This document shows positions 35,574-40,471 of a stretch of 40,471 nucleotides of DNA, piece by piece (within the stretch, counting starts at the first letter, position 1; each line of letters opens with the position of its first letter). Made by a program: the position numbers and the translations under genes. The stretch lies in NCBI RefSeq assembly GCF_011813015.1, contig NZ_QHLQ01000026.1, positions 1 through 40,471 of the forward strand. Reading direction: 5' to 3'. The notes beneath the pieces are model-generated. The model had not been told where the DNA came from. It was given only the letters and a program-made list of their open reading frames with translations, and made no database searches. The DNA comes from Parasedimentitalea denitrificans (GTDB lineage Bacteria > Pseudomonadota > Alphaproteobacteria > Rhodobacterales > Rhodobacteraceae).

Positions 35574-35672
35574 ACTTAACGGAGTTTGCAAATTCTTGGC
35601 TGTTTCCATTCGCGCGGTGCGCAGCTGGTAGGAACCCACAGCCGCTGCATCCAAATCAATTCTTTGTTAGGC
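35574..35672 (+). other. Possible integron attC-like site
   Basis: ACTTAAC (35574-35580) fits the R'' core RYYYAAC, and GTTAGGC (35666-35672) fits the R' core GTTRRRY. Between them GGCTGT...ACAGCC and TTCC...GGAA can pair around an inner GCGC/GCGC. The outer cores pair only with a G-T and a mismatch. No integron integrase is in the window, and such core pairs arise by chance, so this is tentative. Confidence 0.2.
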
Positions 35673-35757
35673 GCAGAAAATCAGTCTACCTGATCGACCC
35701 GCGCCACGCTGCGGCCCTGACATGAAAACCGCCATCCAGTGTGGGCGCAGCGAGATC

Positions 35758-35805
35758 GCAGGGGCCTATGACCGAGTTGCGGACAACTCGGTCATAGGCC
35801 TCTGC
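35758..35805. repeat. 22-bp near-perfect inverted repeat with 4-base loop
   Basis: The left arm (35758-35779, starting GCAGGGGCCTATG) and right arm (35784-35805, ending CATAGGCCTCTGC) pair over 22 positions with one G-T, and the loop is CGGA. It is the strongest hairpin in the window and lies in non-coding DNA about 440 bases upstream of the relaxase start. It has no T-run on either side. It could be a transfer-origin or replication-origin hairpin, an element end, or a structured RNA. Confidence 0.75.
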
Positions 35806-36100
35806 AGCATGAATATACAGCATACGAAGCGTGACGGGGCACGGAGCGTTTGGAACAGAGGTGCCTGTTCGGTTGAGTGAATCTGATCGGTGAAAAGTTG
35901 TTTTGTCTTGGCAGTTTGTCCCTATCTGTCCTGCGCAGAAAAACGGTTAAGCAAGTGTCCGGACAGGTGGAAAAGATTACTGCGCCTGAAAGCTGCAACA
36001 GCTGCGTTTCTGCCTTTCAGTGTTCAGAAAGCACTTCTTGTGTTACCCTCGTCACATTTCATGAACCGTTTTCTTAGAATGTGCCTACAGGATATCGGAA

Positions 36101-38971
36101 ATGACAATCACCACCCACAAATGGCCGCCTGACAAATACCAAACAAATTTCTGGCCACCAAATTGGCTAAGGTACGAGGTCGAATATCCAGAGTCCGGTC
36201 GCCCTTCGCGGCTGCTGGCACATAACAACGTTCCTTACTTGGCGACGATCAGCGGCGAAGCCGACCTCGAAGCGGCCCTGAAAACGGTTGCGGCCCAATA
36301 TCTCGAAAGTGTCCGCGATCTGCTCGGTTCCGACTGGCAGTCGCCGGAACCTGAAACGGCCTCGCCGGACGTGAAGCCACTGATGCCGGACAGCTGGCAT
36401 GATGCGCTTGGTCCGAGCGCCGACCTGCCCGATCCGGGAGAGATCAAGTGGCTCAACATATGGCCCCCGATCGGCACCACCACAGACCCTGACTCACCCA
36501 CACTTGCATCGTGGAACCTATCGCAACAAGCAGATGGCGGCCTGCCGGCCTTTGTCGTGATGACTGGCGCCGAGGTATACTTCCCGGACGAAGACGTCAT
36601 GTCGTATTCGTTCGGCGTCCGCGTGCCGATGGCAGTAGAGGCTCTGGGCAGCGAGGTCCGGGTGATCATCCGGTCGATAACCGTAGAGCATCCCGCCAAA
36701 GGCTATTTTAGTGTCACCGAGGGCTGGGCCTCGCGAGACAACAATCTTCTGGATCAGTTGACACCATTGCGGACTCCTTCGCGGGACGCTTTAAGCGTTT
36801 CAATCCTGGGCCAACTCACCGCGCTCAGTGCCAAGAGCGCGTTTGTCGACCAATCTACAATGAACGCAGAACAATTGTTGTTTTCAGTGTCGCCACCCAC
36901 GCCAGACGCTGCGTCGGTGTTACGACTGACATTGGTGTCCAAGGCGGCGTCCACAGCACCCGTCGATGCCGACTACAGCGTAAGATCGCAGTTTCCGATA
37001 TCGCAGAGCTATCAAATCGTCTCAGCTTTCGATCTGCCCATCGCAACGGACTCGCTGGCGTCCACCGAGGTATGTCCTCTTGTCTCAAATGCCGCCAATC
37101 CAGGCGCGGCCGAAGTCTTCGTTCAGACGCCGTCCGGATGGGTGGAGCCAAGTGGAATAAGTTACCTTTACACGCTACGACGGCCAACGCGAGAAGACGA
37201 GGTGCTGGAGACATACCGTCTCGCGCGTGACATAGGACCTGCCACGGGCATGAAACTGGAGGCCGACGGCTTTGAGGTGCGCCGCTGCCCGAATTATGTC
37301 CCTGACGACAAGTCCGCAGGCCCCGGTGTAAAATCTGTACCCTTGCCCGGCGGAGAGGCCCCGGCCCCGCGCCGCAACGATTATTCGGCAATCATGGCCT
37401 ATTGCTACAGCCTCGATTTTTTCAATTTTCTGAACGATATCGGTTTGCCCCCAAGTCTTTTCGTGGTGCGGGCGCAAAAAACGGTCGAGGTTTTTTATCG
37501 TTATGGGATTTTTCCGGGCCCTGGACGCAGTGGCCGGACGATCAATGCGCAGGTTGCGTTCGACTGTGAAGAGGCCGCACAGAGCAACAAGCCCAAGATA
37601 CAGATACGTCTGGCGCTGGCCAATCTCAACCGCTGGTCGCGGCCGAAAAACCCGAACGCCACACCGTCTTCGCACCCGGATGACCGGTTCCTGCGTCCCG
37701 AACCGTTGGGGATCGCATCAAGCGGTCGCTGGATGTTGCATGAGTTCGGGCACTACCTGATTGCCGCGCGTCTGGGCAAGCTGGAGTTCGACTTTGCGCA
37801 CAGCGCGGGCGATGCGCTGGCGGCAGTCTGGTACGATCCGTATTCGCGACTGAACCACACGCGCGGCGATGTCAGCGAGAACTTTCGCGGGATCACCTAC
37901 CCCTTTGTCTTCACAACCCGGCGGCACGACCGGTCGCCACTGTTGGGCTGGGCGTGGTATGGCTCGTTGAACCGGTCCGTACTTGCCGCGCCACCGGTAA
38001 ACTGTGAGACCCTCAAAGGGTATCTCACCGAACAGGTTCTGTCGTCCTCGATCTTCCGGCTATACCGCGCGATTGGCGGCGACACGAATCTTGGTGGCGC
38101 CCCGGACCACTACATCCGTTACCGCGCCTCTTTCATGACGCTGTACCTGTTGATCCGCGCGATCGCAGCGTTTTCGCAGTCGCCATCGAAAGCGGAGATG
38201 CTAGAGCTTGGCATGGAAGACGCAAGCCAGTTGATGACCACCCCCATCGACGTGCCTGCACCGCCGCATGGCATCTTTGATTACGCTCCCGCGCCACCGG
38301 TTGGGGACACTTGGTCTGGCGGAGTTTCACACAAGGTGGTGCGGTGGGCTTTTGAGGCGCAGGGTATGTTTGTCGAAGACGTGCTGAAGACCACCAACGG
38401 GCCAGGCCTTGCGGCCCCGGTAGATATCTATGTCCTTGACAATAGGCCAACGGACGAAGTTCTGCCCGGCGGCACCACGATCTACGGGCCCGGCAGTTAC
38501 GCGCCCGTCTCGCTTGACTGGACCGGCGACCGAAAATGGATGGTGGACAATGGACTGGGATTCACCATTGGCAATCGCGGGCAGCAACCTGCCGGAGGGA
38601 TCCGTCGGCGGATGTGGCTTGGCAGGTTGCTGGGCGACATGTCTCAGGATCACTGGGATCTTGGCGACAACATCGATTGGATACTGTTTCATCCAGTTGC
38701 CGACGAAGTGCCGGAGCTGATCGCAGGGAGAGAGGACCAGGTCGAGATCCCTGATATGTTCACCCAGCAAATGGAAATGGGCGGCGCGACGTTCGTCATT
38801 TTGCTTGAGAGCAGTTGTGACGACGATCTGGCCAATTCGGACCCGCAGGCCTTGCTCGCCGCTAAGATTGACAATGCCAACGGTGACAAACCGCCAGTCA
38901 AACCCCGTGCGCTGGCCGATCTGGTCGCGGGCGACAATAATCTCGGATTGATGCTGATCGACCTGCCCTGA
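36101..38971 (+). CDS. Large HEFGH zinc-metallopeptidase-like protein
   Basis: A 956-residue protein with no signal peptide (MTITTHKWPPDKYQTNF...). ATG 36101 has only a weak AGGA upstream. Residues ~1-430 are beta-rich and unassigned. The central domain contains a zinc-binding HExxH as LHEFGHYLIAARLG (His547, Glu548, His551), followed by FDFAHSAGDALAAVWYDPYS (His567, Asp571). This order recalls gluzincin/M36-like peptidases, in which a third ligand follows the HExxH, but the usual ExxxD helix is replaced by HSAGD, so His567 or Asp571 may be the third ligand (inference). The last ~200 residues include several Trp/Gly turns. It is convergent with the haloperoxidase-like gene, 18 bases away. Confidence 0.72.
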   Translation: MTITTHKWPPDKYQTNFWPPNWLRYEVEYPESGRPSRLLAHNNVPYLATISGEADLEAALKTVAAQYLESVRDLLGSDWQSPEPETASPDVKPLMPDSWHDALGPSADLPDPGEIKWLNIWPPIGTTTDPDSPTLASWNLSQQADGGLPAFVVMTGAEVYFPDEDVMSYSFGVRVPMAVEALGSEVRVIIRSITVEHPAKGYFSVTEGWASRDNNLLDQLTPLRTPSRDALSVSILGQLTALSAKSAFVDQSTMNAEQLLFSVSPPTPDAASVLRLTLVSKAASTAPVDADYSVRSQFPISQSYQIVSAFDLPIATDSLASTEVCPLVSNAANPGAAEVFVQTPSGWVEPSGISYLYTLRRPTREDEVLETYRLARDIGPATGMKLEADGFEVRRCPNYVPDDKSAGPGVKSVPLPGGEAPAPRRNDYSAIMAYCYSLDFFNFLNDIGLPPSLFVVRAQKTVEVFYRYGIFPGPGRSGRTINAQVAFDCEEAAQSNKPKIQIRLALANLNRWSRPKNPNATPSSHPDDRFLRPEPLGIASSGRWMLHEFGHYLIAARLGKLEFDFAHSAGDALAAVWYDPYSRLNHTRGDVSENFRGITYPFVFTTRRHDRSPLLGWAWYGSLNRSVLAAPPVNCETLKGYLTEQVLSSSIFRLYRAIGGDTNLGGAPDHYIRYRASFMTLYLLIRAIAAFSQSPSKAEMLELGMEDASQLMTTPIDVPAPPHGIFDYAPAPPVGDTWSGGVSHKVVRWAFEAQGMFVEDVLKTTNGPGLAAPVDIYVLDNRPTDEVLPGGTTIYGPGSYAPVSLDWTGDRKWMVDNGLGFTIGNRGQQPAGGIRRRMWLGRLLGDMSQDHWDLGDNIDWILFHPVADEVPELIAGREDQVEIPDMFTQQMEMGGATFVILLESSCDDDLANSDPQALLAAKIDNANGDKPPVKPRALADLVAGDNNLGLMLIDLP

Positions 38972-38985
38972 GCGCTGACAGCTCA
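38969..38985. terminator. Weak hairpin between convergent gene ends
   Basis: TGAGC / GCTCA (5-base stem, 7-base loop) starts at the stop codon of the metallopeptidase-like gene and is followed by AAATTT. It is a poor but possible bidirectional terminator for the two convergent genes. Confidence 0.3.
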
Positions 38986-38989
38986 AATT

Positions 38990-40417
38990 TCATGAGTTGC
39001 TCTGCGCTGGTTCGCCCCAGGGCGTCGGCCATTCGCTTTTGGCGTGTGCGATGATCGTATCCAGTGTCGGACAATCGATACTGTCGCCATCTGATTTGTC
39101 CTTCATCAGCCGTTCCCAGATCGCAGCCGCAAGATGGCGGCTGGCGTAGCTGTCGGATGGGTAATGCACCCCGATACGTTCGCGATTGACCGCGATCCGC
39201 TGTGCGATAGTGAATAGCGGCGAATTAATTATCTTGCGCCCGTCGAGATCGCTCTTTTGCGGTTTTTGCAACAATCCGCCATCCCCCGGTGACGCGCCCG
39301 TGGGCAAAACGCCGTAGCGGTACGCGACACCTGGAATTTCGCATAGGAACAGCGAAATCAGATGTGCGAGGAAGGAGTGCCCGCTGGGAAAGGCCGGATG
39401 GGCAGGCGGGCCGAAAGGCACTGTTAGCCCAGGGCGCAAGATCGACGGGCGCACCCTTTTGAAAAATGCCTTGTAGGACATGTAAGCCACGTTACCGAGC
39501 GCCAGACCAATGTCGATCAGTTTCAGTGTGTAGGGGTGATCGAAGGAATTGATACCGAGGAAATGGACCAGATAGGCCGGCAGGCCGTCTGCCTGCACAT
39601 CCGATTCCACAAGGTAACTTTGCCGCTCATCCTCCATGTAGTGCACGAGCGTTTCCAACTCGCCCTTGATGAACTCAAATGCGATGGCGCGATCAGCGGT
39701 GCTGTCGGTTGCAGGTCGCCAGGCGAGATCGTTCACTTCAAAACAGTTCAGAGGATCGGAGTTTTCAGTCAGGGGTAGCCATTTTTCGTAATGCCCTGCA
39801 AATTCCAGCGCGGCCAGCGTCGCAGGCTCGGCGCGTTCGGCTGCCCGCAGCCATTCGCCAAGATGCTCATCGAATGGCACCGTCCAGAAGCGCAGCGCCG
39901 GGTCCCAGTCTTCCGTCGTCCACTGTAGCCGCGGCTTGTCGGGCTGGTAAGGGTTAATGACATAGGCCAGCGGAAACGGTGCGTTGCCCGCGTTGTCAGG
40001 CGTGAAGCTGAGCGACCAGGGCAACAGCGCCAGCTCGATAGGGGTGGCGTAGTAGCTACGGATGAAGCCAATGCCGCCATCTGCGCCAACCGGGATCGCG
40101 CCCATGCCCATGCCCATGCCATTACCCATGCCCATGCCGTTACCCATGCCCATGCCGCCACCCATGCCCATGCCGCCACCCATGCCCATGCCGCTACCCA
40201 TGCCCATGCCGCCACCCATGCCCATGCCGCCACCCATGCCCATGCCGCTACCCATGCCCATGCCGTTACCCATGCCCATGCCGTTACCCATGCCCATGCC
40301 GCTACCCATGCCCATGCCGCCACCCATGCCCATGCCGCCACCCATGCCCATGCCGCTACCCATGCCCATGCCGCTACCCATGCCCATGCCGCTACCCATG
40401 CCCCTTGACGACGTCAT
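38990..40417 (-). CDS. Vanadium-haloperoxidase-like PAP2 enzyme with N-terminal Met-Gly repeats
   Basis: A 475-residue protein. ATG 40417 has AGGAG upstream. Residues 1-104 are almost only Met and Gly, with 16 copies of xGMGMG (x = Ser, Gly or Asn). The rest is a helical PAP2/vanadium-chloroperoxidase fold with the complete oxyanion site: KAFFKRVRP (Lys316, Arg323), FPSGHSF (His347) and RERIGVHYPSD (Arg412, His418). In vanadium haloperoxidases the last His binds vanadate; PAP2 phosphatases use the same residues. Soluble form, length and the ~40-residue spacers favour the haloperoxidase branch, but activity cannot be decided. No signal peptide is seen. It is convergent with the metallopeptidase-like gene. 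Confidence 0.82.
   Translation of the reverse strand: MTSSRGMGSGMGMGSGMGMGSGMGMGGGMGMGGGMGMGSGMGMGNGMGMGNGMGMGSGMGMGGGMGMGGGMGMGSGMGMGGGMGMGGGMGMGNGMGMGNGMGMGMGAIPVGADGGIGFIRSYYATPIELALLPWSLSFTPDNAGNAPFPLAYVINPYQPDKPRLQWTTEDWDPALRFWTVPFDEHLGEWLRAAERAEPATLAALEFAGHYEKWLPLTENSDPLNCFEVNDLAWRPATDSTADRAIAFEFIKGELETLVHYMEDERQSYLVESDVQADGLPAYLVHFLGINSFDHPYTLKLIDIGLALGNVAYMSYKAFFKRVRPSILRPGLTVPFGPPAHPAFPSGHSFLAHLISLFLCEIPGVAYRYGVLPTGASPGDGGLLQKPQKSDLDGRKIINSPLFTIAQRIAVNRERIGVHYPSDSYASRHLAAAIWERLMKDKSDGDSIDCPTLDTIIAHAKSEWPTPWGEPAQSNS
40106..40393 (-). repeat. 16 tandem 18-base repeats encoding xGMGMG
   Basis: Sixteen contiguous 18-base units encode the hexapeptide xGMGMG. The variable residue runs, from the N-terminus: S S S G G S N N S G G S G G N N. 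The SGG and SNN groups recur, so multi-unit blocks have been duplicated. Only the codon for x varies between units, which indicates recent expansion or gene conversion. The tract is prone to length change and to assembly error. Confidence 0.95.
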
Positions 40418-40471
40418 CTGAATTCTCCTTATCCTGTATAATGGACTTGAAATCTTACCAGTCTAATTTCT

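Larger units (their letters stand above)
35344..36100. other. Gene-free stretch upstream of relaxase and the 956-residue gene
   Basis: About 750 bases without a convincing gene lie between two divergent genes. They hold a weak hairpin (ATTGT/ACAAT at 35468-35482), an attC-like pair of core sites (35574-35672), the 22-bp hairpin (35758-35805), and a 52-codon open frame (35722-35880) that runs through that hairpin and is probably chance. The promoters of the relaxase and of the metallopeptidase-like gene must also lie here. If the relaxase element is real, its transfer origin is most likely in this stretch, but I cannot point to a nick site. Confidence 0.5.

Noticed and set aside
35722..35880. 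52-codon plus-strand frame in the gene-free stretch
   Set aside because: It has no ribosome binding site and runs through the 22-bp hairpin, which explains its apparent order; no family resemblance.
35792..35998. 68-codon minus-strand frame
   Set aside because: Cys/Arg/Ser-rich random-looking composition, no ribosome binding site, and it overlaps the hairpin arm.
40106..40393. CRISPR-like array
   Set aside because: The 18-base repeats are contiguous with no spacers, and they are in frame within a protein gene.
40062..40421. Plus-strand 119-codon frame rich in Pro-Met repeats
   Set aside because: It is the exact antisense of the Met-Gly repeat tract; the repeat keeps all frames open. The minus-strand frame continues into a well-supported enzyme.

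Overview
The window looks like a chromosomal segment of a Roseobacter-group alphaproteobacterium (Rhodobacteraceae). I base this on the style of the IlvD, dipeptide-type ABC, MoxR/Bat and arylsulfatase proteins, the moderately GC-rich coding sequence, and the dense minus-strand operons with 4-base ATGA overlaps. No rRNA, tRNA or CRISPR array was seen. The genus is not determined.

Layout. 1-2.9 kb: a LuxR-type regulator whose last residues seem cut off by a stop codon, an EamA drug/metabolite exporter, and an XRE-cupin regulator divergent from a BenE-family transporter across a tandem palindromic operator. 4.2-6.1 kb: ilvD with a good terminator. 6.2-11.4 kb: a minus-strand peptide/nickel-type ABC importer (binding protein, two permeases, one double ATPase). 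11.6-17.9 kb: a six-gene MoxR/Bat-type operon (MoxR ATPase, DUF58, DUF4381, VWA, VWA-TPR, BatD). 17.9-23.6 kb: three exported proteins on the minus strand, namely a PafA-like phosphatase, an arylsulfatase and an octaheme cytochrome c with TPR-like repeats.

23.9-28.1 kb: a two-gene plus-strand cassette, a 1206-residue protein ending in a papain-like Cys/His region, followed by a small acidic protein. This is the strongest candidate for an undescribed system. 28.1-33.0 kb: a minus-strand run of a nucleotide-cyclase-like/SRPBCC protein, a SnoaL-like protein, a YncE-type propeller, a cupredoxin and a polytopic membrane protein. 33.6-35.3 kb: a mobilisation remnant, a MobV-type relaxase with a downstream small gene broken by a one-base frameshift. 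35.3-36.1 kb: a gene-free stretch with a very strong 22-bp hairpin. 36.1-40.4 kb: two convergent genes, a 956-residue HEFGH protein and a vanadium-haloperoxidase-like enzyme carrying 16 Met-Gly hexapeptide repeats at its N-terminus.

The first 23 kb reads as ordinary core or niche metabolism: amino-acid synthesis, peptide uptake, envelope quality control, and periplasmic phosphate/sulfate ester hydrolysis. From about 23.6 kb onward the content is accessory, with large orphan proteins, a relaxase remnant and a repeat-bearing oxidase, consistent with acquisition by transfer.
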